Shown: positions 1-5,499, numbered from the stretch's first letter. The stretch is 7,951 bases of DNA from Planctomycetota bacterium (GCA_003644335.1 QNCB01000042.1:1-7951); one strand, 5' to 3'. The notes: generated from the sequence alone by a model not told the origin. Made by a program: numbers and translations.

Positions 1-186
1 CCTCGGCAGCGTCGCTCCGCCATGGACTATCTCGACCTGCCCAGCCTGGGCCAGGCCTCTGATATCTCGGCGGACGGTGGCCTGGGAAACCCCTAGCCCC
101 TCGGCGAGGTCTTTGATCGTAACTCGTCCACTCTCATAGACTTGAGATAAAATCGAATCTCTGCGTTGTTCGGTCGTAGCACTCAT
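1..186 (-). CDS. DeoR-family transcriptional regulator, N-terminal part (cut by window edge)
   Basis: The minus strand is open from an ATG at 186-184 to the window edge, giving 62 residues that begin MSATTEQRRDSILSQVYESG. It matches the DeoR-type winged helix-turn-helix: an 'R-x-x-I-L' opening, then 'VTIKDLAEGLGVSQATVRRD' (about residues 22-41) as the helix-turn-helix, and 'VHGGA' (54-58), the family signature after the HTH. In full-length members a C-terminal sugar-phosphate sensor domain follows, which would lie beyond position 1. DeoR proteins usually repress sugar catabolic genes and are released by a phosphorylated intermediate. The gene is divergent from the catabolic genes at 566 onward and shares a 379-bp control region, so local autoregulatory control is likely (inference). 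The ribosome binding site is weak: the nearest AGGA lies about 15 nt upstream of the ATG. Confidence 0.88.
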   Translation of the reverse strand, partial: MSATTEQRRDSILSQVYESGRVTIKDLAEGLGVSQATVRRDIRGLAQAGQVEIVHGGATLPR

Positions 187-193
187 TTTATTG

Positions 194-209
194 TGGTATT
201 GTCCTGTAA
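194..209 (+). promoter_or_regulatory. Candidate operator, weak copy 1 of AGGTATTGnnnAGTTA
   Basis: Sequence TGGTATTGTCCTGTAA keeps GGTATTG and three of the last five bases of the two better copies. It lies 8 bp upstream of the deoR-type start codon, where bound repressor would interfere with that gene's own expression. The assignment as operator is inferred from repetition and position only. Confidence 0.3.
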
Positions 210-210
210 A

Positions 211-233
211 ACCTTGCTGCGGGCCTGCAAGGT
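211..233. repeat. Perfect 7-bp inverted repeat ACCTTGC-N9-GCAAGGT
   Basis: Arms at 211-217 and 227-233 pair perfectly around a GC-rich 9-base centre, 25 bp upstream of the deoR-type start codon. It could be a protein-binding palindrome or a hairpin in the leader of the deoR-type mRNA. Its right arm overlaps the candidate operator at 230-245. Confidence 0.4.
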
Positions 234-245
234 ATTGCTAAGTTA
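230..245 (+). promoter_or_regulatory. Candidate operator copy 2 (AGGTATTG-CTA-AGTTA)
   Basis: This 16-mer is identical to the copy at 371-386 at all 13 positions outside the central three bases. Two such copies flanking the AT-rich centre of a divergent regulator/target region fit a repressor that binds two sites, perhaps with looping. Binding is inferred. Confidence 0.4.
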
Positions 246-251
246 GCACGA

Positions 252-275
252 TTTTCTGCACAATACAACAGAAAA
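252..275. repeat. Inverted repeat TTTTCTG-N10-CAGAAAA
   Basis: Perfect 7-bp arms at 252-258 and 269-275; TTTTCTG recurs at 294-300. The centre contains CAATAC (261-266), the reverse complement of the GTATTG core of the candidate operators. TTTC/GAAA-type repeats are known in operators of some DeoR-family proteins, so this is a second operator candidate. The region is AT-rich, so chance is not excluded. Confidence 0.35.
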
Positions 276-332
276 ATAAAGAAATTTTGAAAATTTTCTG
301 AAAAATAATGCAATATTTTTGTCGATTTAAGG

Positions 333-361
333 TTGACTATTGCAGTTTTTTTTCATATCCT
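333..361 (+). promoter_or_regulatory. Candidate sigma-70-type promoter for the E2 gene cluster
   Basis: TTGACT at 333-338 (5 of 6 to TTGACA) and TATCCT at 356-361 (4 of 6 to TATAAT) are separated by exactly 17 bp, with a very AT-rich stretch upstream. Transcription would begin near 368, immediately before the candidate operator at 371-386, leaving a leader of about 200 nt before the E2 start codon. An alternative -10, TATAGT at 379-384, lacks a suitable -35. Confidence 0.4.
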
Positions 362-370
362 TTTGGTAGC

Positions 371-386
371 AGGTATTGTATAGTTA
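371..386 (+). promoter_or_regulatory. Candidate operator copy 3 (AGGTATTG-TAT-AGTTA)
   Basis: This is the best partner of the copy at 230-245. It sits just downstream of the predicted transcription start of the plus-strand promoter, the usual place for a repressor site that blocks polymerase. It supports local control by the divergent DeoR-type protein, as an inference. Confidence 0.4.
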
Positions 387-440
387 CGTTTTTGGTAGTG
401 TTGGCGGACGGTTCACCGCGAAAGTTGCGAAAGTGGATTG

Positions 441-531
441 CACCATGAAGTTCATGAAGGGCTTGAAGATTTTTTAGATTTTTATTCAACAGCAAAAAAA
501 CTACTTCACGATCTTCGTGTGCTTCATGGTG
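441..531. repeat. Leader inverted repeat upstream of the E2 gene
   Basis: CACCATGAAG at 441-450 and CTTCATGGTG at 522-531 are perfect 10-bp complements. The similarity continues imperfectly inward to about 476 and 494, ending in a T tract on one side and an A tract on the other. If transcribed, the region could fold into a long imperfect hairpin ending about 20 nt before the E2 ribosome binding site. The wording resembles the 'ACCACGAA' repeats in later gaps, so it may be a dispersed intergenic repeat rather than a dedicated regulator. Confidence 0.6.
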
Positions 532-565
532 AATTTTGGTCGTGTTGGTTTAAGGAAATGAGAGC

Positions 566-2161
566 ATGGAAACGATATTGATGCCGAAGTTGGCTGGGGC
601 GTGTCTGGATGGCACGGTCGTCCGTTGGCATAAGGAGCCGGGCCAGGCCTTCGCTGAGGGTGATGCGTTGGCGCGGGTCGAGACGGAGGTGGCGTTTGTT
701 GAGTTGACTTCGGGGTTGGCGGGGGTTTTGCAGCGGATTTTGGTACCGCCTGGCAGCACAGCGGCGGTGGGCGAAGCGATAGCTGAGATTTCCCCCGAGG
801 GCCAGGGCGGCCAGCCTGGCGGGAATGATGACGACACGAATACACAAGCGAACACGCAAGATACTTCACGGGAGATTGATATGAGTAGCGATAAAGCAGC
901 TGGTGATGTGGTAGCGATTTTGATGCCGCAGGTCGGCAACGATATGGAAGAGGGCACGATTGTCAAATGGCGCGTGGCCTTGGGAGACACCATCGCGGTG
1001 GGCGATGTTATTTTCGATGTCGAGACGGACAAGGCGACCATCGAAGTCGAAGCTGACAAGGCTGGTCGGCTTGCCAAGATCGTAGCGGGCGAGGATCAGA
1101 CCGTACCTATAAAGGAGCCCGTAGCTTACCTCGGCGAGGACGACGCAGCGGTGGACGCTTATATAGCAGCGCAGGCGAAGGCTGATGTAGCACAGTCGCC
1201 CCCGGCTGTGAGTGGTGTGGTTGCTGATGTAGCACAGTCGCCCCCGGCTGTGGTTGAAGCGGCTGGTGATGCGCAGTTGTCCCCGGCTGGGGTTGGTTCT
1301 TCTGGCGGGCGGGTCAAAGCTTCGCCGGCTGCTCGCAAACTTGCAGCGGAGCTCGGCGCAGACCTGGCGGGCCTGGCGGGGACTGGCCCGGGCGGGCGAA
1401 TCGTAACGGCGGATGTTTCTTCCGCTCCGCGCAGTGTTGGAGCTGGGCTGCCAGCGGCGTCTGATGTCGCGCCGGCACGGGCTGTGAGCGGGCCTGTCGG
1501 CGAGCCTACCCGCACGAAACTGGCGGGCATGCGAAAGGCTATCGCGGCGAATCTTACCAAGAGCAAGCAGAATATCCCGCATTTTTACCTGCGGATTAGC
1601 ATTGACGCCGAAGCGATGATGACTTTTTACCGCAGCCAAAAGGCCCGGTTCAAATGCAGCGTCAACGATGTGGTGCTGATGGCGTGCGGCAGGGCGATGC
1701 ACGAGTTCCCCGCTTTCCGCAGCAGGCTTGAGGGCGACGAAGTCGTCGAGCTGCCCTCAGCTAACATTGGCTTGGCTGTCGGGCTGGACAACGGGCTGGT
1801 CGTGCCGGTTATGCAGGACGTGGACAGGCTGAGTTTTCAGCAGGTAGCTGGCGAGAGTAAGAGGCTGGCTGAGGCTGCCCGCGGCGGCAAGGTTGAGAAC
1901 ATGGGCAAGGGCAGCTTTACTATTACGAATTTGGGTATGTTTGGCGTTGAAGAGTTTTCCGCAATCATAAACCCACCAGAGTCTGCTATTCTAGCGGTTG
2001 GAGCTGCGCGCGAGGCCGTGATAGTTAGAGACGGCGCGATGAAACCCGGCAGAGTGATGACGGCGACTCTAAGTTGCGACCATAGAATTATAGACGGTAT
2101 GCTGGCAGCGAAATTCGCAGCAAGACTAAAAGAATTGTTAGAAAACCCCATGATTATGTAG
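566..2161 (+). CDS. Dihydrolipoamide acyltransferase, E2 of a 2-oxoacid dehydrogenase complex
   Basis: This 531-aa protein transfers an acyl group from a lipoyl arm to CoA in a pyruvate-, acetoin- or branched-chain-type 2-oxoacid dehydrogenase complex in the cytoplasm. Domains in order: an N-terminal lipoyl-like fold (about 1-77), an acidic Gly/Asn/Thr/Gln linker (78-105), a canonical lipoyl domain (about 111-190) with ETDKA and lipoyl lysine K156, an Ala/Pro linker with tandem repeats (206-242), a peripheral-subunit-binding domain (about 250-284, 'ASPAARKLAAELG' through 'GTGPGGRI'), and the catalytic domain (about 313-531) ending in DHRIIDG with catalytic H506 and D510. The first lipoyl-like domain reads VETEVAFVEL, so valine 42 replaces the modifiable lysine. 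The start is supported by AAGGA 9 nt upstream. The E3 gene follows after 195 bp; no E1 is visible. The acyl substrate cannot be fixed from sequence alone; pyruvate is the default guess. Confidence 0.93.
   Translation: METILMPKLAGACLDGTVVRWHKEPGQAFAEGDALARVETEVAFVELTSGLAGVLQRILVPPGSTAAVGEAIAEISPEGQGGQPGGNDDDTNTQANTQDTSREIDMSSDKAAGDVVAILMPQVGNDMEEGTIVKWRVALGDTIAVGDVIFDVETDKATIEVEADKAGRLAKIVAGEDQTVPIKEPVAYLGEDDAAVDAYIAAQAKADVAQSPPAVSGVVADVAQSPPAVVEAAGDAQLSPAGVGSSGGRVKASPAARKLAAELGADLAGLAGTGPGGRIVTADVSSAPRSVGAGLPAASDVAPARAVSGPVGEPTRTKLAGMRKAIAANLTKSKQNIPHFYLRISIDAEAMMTFYRSQKARFKCSVNDVVLMACGRAMHEFPAFRSRLEGDEVVELPSANIGLAVGLDNGLVVPVMQDVDRLSFQQVAGESKRLAEAARGGKVENMGKGSFTITNLGMFGVEEFSAIINPPESAILAVGAAREAVIVRDGAMKPGRVMTATLSCDHRIIDGMLAAKFAARLKELLENPMIM
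870..883 (+). promoter_or_regulatory. Possible internal translation start in the E2 gene
   Basis: GGGAG at 870-874 stands 6 nt before an in-frame ATG at 881-883 (Met106). Initiation here would give a 426-residue E2 starting MSSDKAAGD, with the usual lipoyl, subunit-binding and catalytic domains but without the lysine-less first domain. The boundary falls in the disordered linker, exactly where an ancestral separate start would be expected. Use of this start is not shown. Confidence 0.4.
1181..1291 (+). repeat. Tandem repeat coding the Ala/Pro linker of E2
   Basis: A 30-bp unit at 1181-1210 is repeated exactly at 1223-1252 (period 42 bp), and a diverged third copy lies at 1262-1291 (period 39 bp). 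The encoded units are ADVAQSPPAV at residues 206-215 and 220-229, then AGDAQLSPAG at 233-242. Such Ala/Pro-rich stretches give E2 its flexible swinging arm between lipoyl and subunit-binding domains. Identity at every base, including third positions, points to recent duplication. Confidence 0.9.
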
Positions 2162-2356
2162 CAAATTCGAATATCGAAATCCGAAATCCGAAACAATATC
2201 GAATGTTCAAAATTCAAATGTTCAAAACAAAACAACAGTTCAGTATTTGGCATCGTTTTGGATTTTGATATTTCAAATTTAATATTTGTTTAGAATTTCG
2301 ATATTTGATATTCGGATTTGTTTAGAGTTTTGATATTCGTATTTAGGATTTAAAAC
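2162..2356. repeat. AT-rich intergenic repeat block of the 'ATCCGAAATCCGAAA' kind
   Basis: The gap between the E2 and E3 genes holds no gene. Its left side is built of CGAAATCCGAAATCCGAAAC-like and TTCAAAATTCAAATGTTC-like words. The right side (about 2270-2350) carries the complementary words (ATTTCGATATTTGATATTCGG), so the whole forms a long imperfect inverted repeat. The 16 bp at 2178-2193 recur in inverted orientation at 7578-7593. E3 translation is served by AGGA at 2345-2348, 8 nt from its ATG. A transcript could fold here, possibly uncoupling E2 from E3 expression (inference). Confidence 0.7.
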
Positions 2357-3778
2357 ATGAAGCATTTTGATATAGCGGTGTTAGGTGCCGGGCCTGGCGG
2401 GTATATTGCAGCTCTCAAAGCTGGGCAGATGGGTGCGTCTGTGGCGGTGGTTGAGAAGGGGCATCTTGGCGGGACTTGTCTGAACAATGGCTGTATTCCC
2501 AGCAAGGCTTTGTTGGCTCCGGCGGAGTTGATGCACCGAATTTCCCAAGGCCGTTCACTCGGCGTTTCGGTCGATGGCGATGTCAGTTTCGACTGGTCAG
2601 CTATTCAGAAGCGTAAGGATAAAGTGCTGAAAAATCTCCGCGGTGGCATCGCGGGCTTGTTCAAAGCCCGGCGCGTTGAGCTGTTTACGGGCTTGGCGAA
2701 AATAGACTCACCCGGCAAGGTTGCTGTTACCGATGGTGGCCCGGCGGAGCTGTTTTCCGCGGATAAAATCATCGTCGCCACCGGCTCGGCTCCGATACGC
2801 ATCGATGCCTGGCCTGGCGATCCGAACCTGGTTTGCACCAGCGACGAAGCGTTGCATTGGCCTGCGTTGCCCAAGCGATTGTTGATCGTCGGCGGCGGCG
2901 TCATTGGCTGTGAGTTCGCCTGCATGATGCACCAGTACGGCGTGGCGGTTACCGTGGTGGAAATGTTGCCGACGCTCCTGCCGGGGATGGAAGATGAGCT
3001 TGGGCTGACCCTGGCGAAGGATTTCCGGCGGCGCGGCATGGCCATTCACGTCGGCACGAAGGTCGAGAGCATCGTCGCCTCTGATGGCGGGGCTGTGGTT
3101 ACCATCGCCGAGGCTGGCCAGGCTGCTCAAACTCTGGAGGTGGACAAGGTGCTGGTTTCGATTGGCAGGCGGCCTGTGACGGACGAGATTGGTCTGGAAA
3201 ACGTGGGCATAACGACCGATCGCGGGTTTGTAACTGTCGGCGACGACATGCGAACTTCAGCGGCTGATGTCTATTGTATCGGCGACGCCAACGGACGATG
3301 TTTGCTCGCCCATGCTGCAAGTGCACAGGGCGTCGTGGCGGTGGAAAACGCCCTGGGCCATTGTCGGGTTTACGACTCGCCCGTGCCCGGCGCGGTCTAC
3401 ACTTTCCCGGAGATCGGAGCGGTTGGCTTGACTACCAGCCAGGCCCGCCAGCGGGGTTTGCCGATTTCCATTGGCGTGTTTCCTATCGGGCACCTGGGCA
3501 AGGCCATGGCGGTTGGCCATGGCGAGGGGTTCGTGAAGGTCGTGCGTCATCGCGAGACCGACGAGTTGCTTGGCGTGCACATGCTCGGCCATAACGCTAC
3601 CGAGTGCATAGCTGCGGCGGGTTGCATGTTGCACACCCGGGCTTCCACGAGCGACCTGGCGGAAGCGATCTTCGCGCATCCGACCATCAGCGAGGCGATA
3701 AAAGAATCAGCTGAGGACGCCCTGGGCATGGCGTTGCACCTGCCGCCCAGGAAAGTTCATAAGATTACGGTTGAGTGA
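2357..3778 (+). CDS. lpdA: Dihydrolipoamide dehydrogenase (E3)
   Basis: The 473-aa product is a flavoprotein disulfide oxidoreductase that reoxidises dihydrolipoamide on E2 and passes electrons through FAD to NAD+. The N-terminal FAD motif GAGPGG is at 10-15. The redox disulfide is C41 and C46 in GGTCLNNGCIPSK. The NAD-binding motif GGGVIGCE is at 179-186, the second FAD contact CIGDANG at 307-313, and the dimerisation-domain catalytic motif HPTISE at 441-446 supplies H441 and E446. All catalytic residues are intact and the length is typical for the family. It follows the E2 gene on the same strand after 195 bp, so it most likely serves that complex. Related flavoenzymes (mercuric or glutathione reductase) are less likely given HPTISE, the CLNNGC spacing and the E2 neighbour. 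Confidence 0.96.
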   Translation: MKHFDIAVLGAGPGGYIAALKAGQMGASVAVVEKGHLGGTCLNNGCIPSKALLAPAELMHRISQGRSLGVSVDGDVSFDWSAIQKRKDKVLKNLRGGIAGLFKARRVELFTGLAKIDSPGKVAVTDGGPAELFSADKIIVATGSAPIRIDAWPGDPNLVCTSDEALHWPALPKRLLIVGGGVIGCEFACMMHQYGVAVTVVEMLPTLLPGMEDELGLTLAKDFRRRGMAIHVGTKVESIVASDGGAVVTIAEAGQAAQTLEVDKVLVSIGRRPVTDEIGLENVGITTDRGFVTVGDDMRTSAADVYCIGDANGRCLLAHAASAQGVVAVENALGHCRVYDSPVPGAVYTFPEIGAVGLTTSQARQRGLPISIGVFPIGHLGKAMAVGHGEGFVKVVRHRETDELLGVHMLGHNATECIAAAGCMLHTRASTSDLAEAIFAHPTISEAIKESAEDALGMALHLPPRKVHKITVE

Positions 3779-3782
3779 AAAA

Positions 3783-3810
3783 GTAATCAGTAATCAGTTG
3801 TCAGTAATCA
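3783..3810 (+). repeat. Four tandem 7-bp units (GTAATCA)
   Basis: GTAATCA, GTAATCA, GTTGTCA and GTAATCA follow one another directly, starting 4 bp after the E3 stop codon. It is a short tandem repeat, possibly a remnant of a mobile or dispersed intergenic element. No coding role is seen. Confidence 0.8.
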
Positions 3811-3825
3811 GTAAAAGCGAAAGAA

Positions 3826-3875
3826 GCGAACCACGAATGGACACGGATAACCACGAATTTTTTTGAAAAAGCAAA
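3826..3875 (+). repeat. Dispersed intergenic repeat, copy a (GCGAACCACGAATG...)
   Basis: This stretch aligns well with 5319-5366 from GCGAACCACGAATG to TTTTTGAAAAAGCAAA, with a few substitutions and short indels. A third, partial relative begins at 7632. Because it recurs between unrelated genes it is best read as a genome-dispersed intergenic repeat rather than a gene-specific regulator. Confidence 0.7.
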
Positions 3876-3893
3876 TAAGCAGAAACAGAATGG

Positions 3894-3913
3894 ATTCCCG
3901 CCTTTGTGGGAAT
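3894..3913. repeat. Short hairpin ATTCCCGC-CTTT-GTGGGAAT
   Basis: Arms 3894-3901 and 3906-3913 pair over 8 bp with one G-T wobble around a 4-base loop, flanked by TGG and GAC. The TGGATTCCCGC...GGGAATGAC wording resembles a short palindromic repeat widespread in bacterial genomes (from memory). It lies 26 bp before the next start codon and is not followed by a T tract, so a terminator is unlikely. Confidence 0.65.
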
Positions 3914-3939
3914 GACAAGAAACAAAAATAGAGGCGGCG

Positions 3940-5232
3940 ATGAGCAAGGGATTACAAGAGGCGTTGGGTGTGCTTCGTAGCGTTGGTGGCGTGGACGAGT
4001 TGCGTGGTTTGGCGGAGGTTGGTTTGGCGCCGCTGGCTCGGCCTGGCGTTAATTCGCATATTCACTTGCCGCCTAATTTTTCCGCTTTCGATACGGTGGG
4101 CCAGGCTGTCGAGTTGGCCCAGGCTCAGGGGGTCGCTCTGCTGGGCGTTACGAACTATTACGACTACGAGGTCTACGGCGAGTTCGCAAGCCAGGCTATT
4201 CGGCGGGGCGTGTTTCCGTTGTTTGGGCTGGAGATTGTTTCGCTGATAGCTGGGCTGCAAGCTGGGGGCGTGCGGGTGAATGACCCGGGCAATCCGGGGC
4301 GGATGTATCTTTGTGGCAAGGGTGCTGTTGGCGTTGCGGCTCCGTCGGAGCGGGCGGCTGAGCTGGTGGAGCGAATCCGCAGAAACGACACCGAGCGCAT
4401 GGCCGAGATGACCGCCAAGGTGGCGGAGATTTTCGCCGCGGCTGGTCTTGATGCCGAGGTGGACGACGGCGATGTGATAGACATGATAGTCGCCCGCCAT
4501 GGCTCGGATCGCAAGAGCGTTGTCATCCAGGAGCGACACATCGCCCAGTTTTTCCAGCAGTTATTTTTCCAGCAGGTGCCCGAAGAATCTCGTCCAGCCC
4601 GGCTGGCTGAGATACTAGGCGGGCCTAGCCTGGCAGGGCCTGGCGAGGCGGTGAAAATCCAGGGCGAGATTCGCTCTGCCCTTATGAAGGCGGGCAAGGC
4701 TGCTTTCGTGGCGGAGGTTTTTTTAAATTTCGAAGAGGCCTACGAGCTGATCCTGGCCCTGCAGGCGGTGCCTTGTTATCCGACGTTGGCTGACGGGACA
4801 AGCCCGGTGTGCGACTTCGAGCGGACGCCGGAGAAGCTGATCGACGAGCTGAAAACCCGCGGGATTCACATGGCTGAGTTCATCCCGCTGCGGAACTCGC
4901 CGGAGGTTCTAGGCCAATATGTCCGGGCTATGCGGGCGGCGGGCATAGCGGTCGTCGGCGGGACGGAGCATAACACGCTGGACCTTATAGGTCTCGAGCC
5001 GGCTTGTCAAAACAATCAGCCTCTGCCTGCGGATGTGCGGGAAATTTTCTACGAGGGCATGTGCGTCGCAGCGGCTCATCAGTTCCTCGTGCTGCACGGG
5101 CAGTGCGGATTCGTGGACGAAAAGGGCACCCCCGCGGGCCAGTTCGACTCGGCGGAAGCGAGAATAAAATCCTTCGCCAAGCTGGGCTTGGCTGTGATTG
5201 AAAAGTTTTATCAGCAACACGGCAGAGTGTAG
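3940..5232 (+). CDS. PHP-like putative metal-dependent hydrolase, substrate unknown
   Basis: The 430-aa product begins after GAGG at 3931-3934, 5 nt before the ATG. I read it as a PHP-superfamily-like TIM-barrel protein: NSHIHLPPN (38-46, H40 and H42) resembles motif I (HxH), LLGVTNYYD (67-75) sits where the usual 'ITDHD' motif lies, LFGLEIVS (94-101, E98) resembles the metal-bridging glutamate strand, and GGTEHNT (340-346, H344) resembles the terminal GSDxH motif. PHP proteins hydrolyse phosphoesters or related bonds with bound metals. Several usual ligands are altered (NYY for the motif II histidine region, TEH for SDAH), so activity is uncertain. An insertion of roughly 100 residues (about 140-250) is rich in charged and helical sequence. 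There is no signal peptide or membrane segment. It lies between E3 and a sugar-phosphate aldolase, suggesting a role in sugar-derived metabolite processing (inference). A different amidohydrolase-like fold is possible. Confidence 0.6.
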   Translation: MSKGLQEALGVLRSVGGVDELRGLAEVGLAPLARPGVNSHIHLPPNFSAFDTVGQAVELAQAQGVALLGVTNYYDYEVYGEFASQAIRRGVFPLFGLEIVSLIAGLQAGGVRVNDPGNPGRMYLCGKGAVGVAAPSERAAELVERIRRNDTERMAEMTAKVAEIFAAAGLDAEVDDGDVIDMIVARHGSDRKSVVIQERHIAQFFQQLFFQQVPEESRPARLAEILGGPSLAGPGEAVKIQGEIRSALMKAGKAAFVAEVFLNFEEAYELILALQAVPCYPTLADGTSPVCDFERTPEKLIDELKTRGIHMAEFIPLRNSPEVLGQYVRAMRAAGIAVVGGTEHNTLDLIGLEPACQNNQPLPADVREIFYEGMCVAAAHQFLVLHGQCGFVDEKGTPAGQFDSAEARIKSFAKLGLAVIEKFYQQHGRV

Positions 5233-5466
5233 ATCCACGAATTTTTTCGAAGAGAAACAGCAAACTACGAAAAACGCGAAAGAACGCGAAAACAAATTAT
5301 TGTAAAAAAACAAAAACAGCGAACCACGAATGAACACTCATAAACACTAATTTTTGAAAAAGCAAAAACGGCGAACCGCAAAAAAAACATATAAAGCACA
5401 AAGTTTTATTTTCGCGTTTTTTCGCGTTTTTCGTAGTTTCAAGTTTCTGTGTATCCGTGGTTAGAT
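5231..5466. repeat. Large intergenic inverted repeat with 31-bp arms
   Basis: The core arms at 5262-5292 and 5409-5439 are reverse complements at 30 of 31 positions, reading AAACTACGAAAAACGCGAAA from each end. Weaker complementarity continues outward: GATCCACGA near 5232 against TCCGTGGTTAGAT near 5454, and AGAAAC against GTTTCT. The 116-bp centre contains the dispersed repeat copy b (5319-5366). The gap has no gene. The transcript between the PHP-like gene and the aldolase gene could form a long stem here, or the block may be a non-autonomous mobile element. No target-site duplication was recognised. Confidence 0.8.
5319..5366 (+). repeat. Dispersed intergenic repeat, copy b
   Basis: This copy aligns to 3826-3875 (GCGAACCACGAATG through GAAAAAGCAAA) with several substitutions in the centre. 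It sits in the loop of the large inverted repeat. Confidence 0.7.
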
Positions 5467-5485
5467 TTTTGCGTGAACATTTTGC

Positions 5486-5491
5486 AAGGAG
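5486..5491 (+). promoter_or_regulatory. Strong Shine-Dalgarno AAGGAG fixing the aldolase/SDR start
   Basis: AAGGAG ends 8 nt before the ATG at 5500-5502. The reading frame is open further up, to an ATG at 5449, but that extension lies in the repeat sequence, has no comparable ribosome binding site and adds 17 residues (MYPWLDF...) unlike the family's N-terminus. The 5500 start is therefore chosen. Confidence 0.85.
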
Positions 5492-5499
5492 TTGAGAAG

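Larger units (their letters stand above)
187..565. promoter_or_regulatory. Divergent control region between the deoR-type gene and the E2 gene
   Basis: This 379-bp stretch contains no convincing gene. It is strongly AT-rich between about 240 and 360, with A/T tracts, and must carry the promoters of both divergent transcripts. It holds a repeated 16-bp sequence (separate entries), several small inverted repeats, a plus-strand promoter candidate at 333-361 and a leader inverted repeat at 441-531. An 8-bp direct repeat GCGAAAGT occurs at 418-425 and 427-434. The E2 gene is preceded by AAGGA at 552-556, 9 nt from its ATG. For the minus-strand promoter I see only poor matches, e.g. TTGTAT-N17-TAACTT read leftward from about 268. 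Confidence 0.7.

Noticed and set aside
866..1702. Open minus-strand frame (about 278 codons) opposite the E2 gene
   Set aside because: It lies antisense to a clear lipoyl/subunit-binding/catalytic E2 sequence and its product is Arg/His-rich with no domain pattern.
3894..3920. Intrinsic terminator after the E3 gene
   Set aside because: The hairpin is short, includes a G-T pair and is followed by GACAAGAAAC rather than a T tract.
814..4047. Recurring GCCTGGC heptamer (e.g. 814-820, 4041-4047) as an uptake-type or chi-type sequence
   Set aside because: It occurs within coding regions where common Ala/Gly/Leu/Pro codons readily generate it; enrichment cannot be judged without genome-wide counts.
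5449..5499. 17-residue upstream extension of the aldolase/SDR protein
   Set aside because: It falls in intergenic repeat sequence, lacks a ribosome binding site, and AAGGAG sits ideally before the ATG at 5500.
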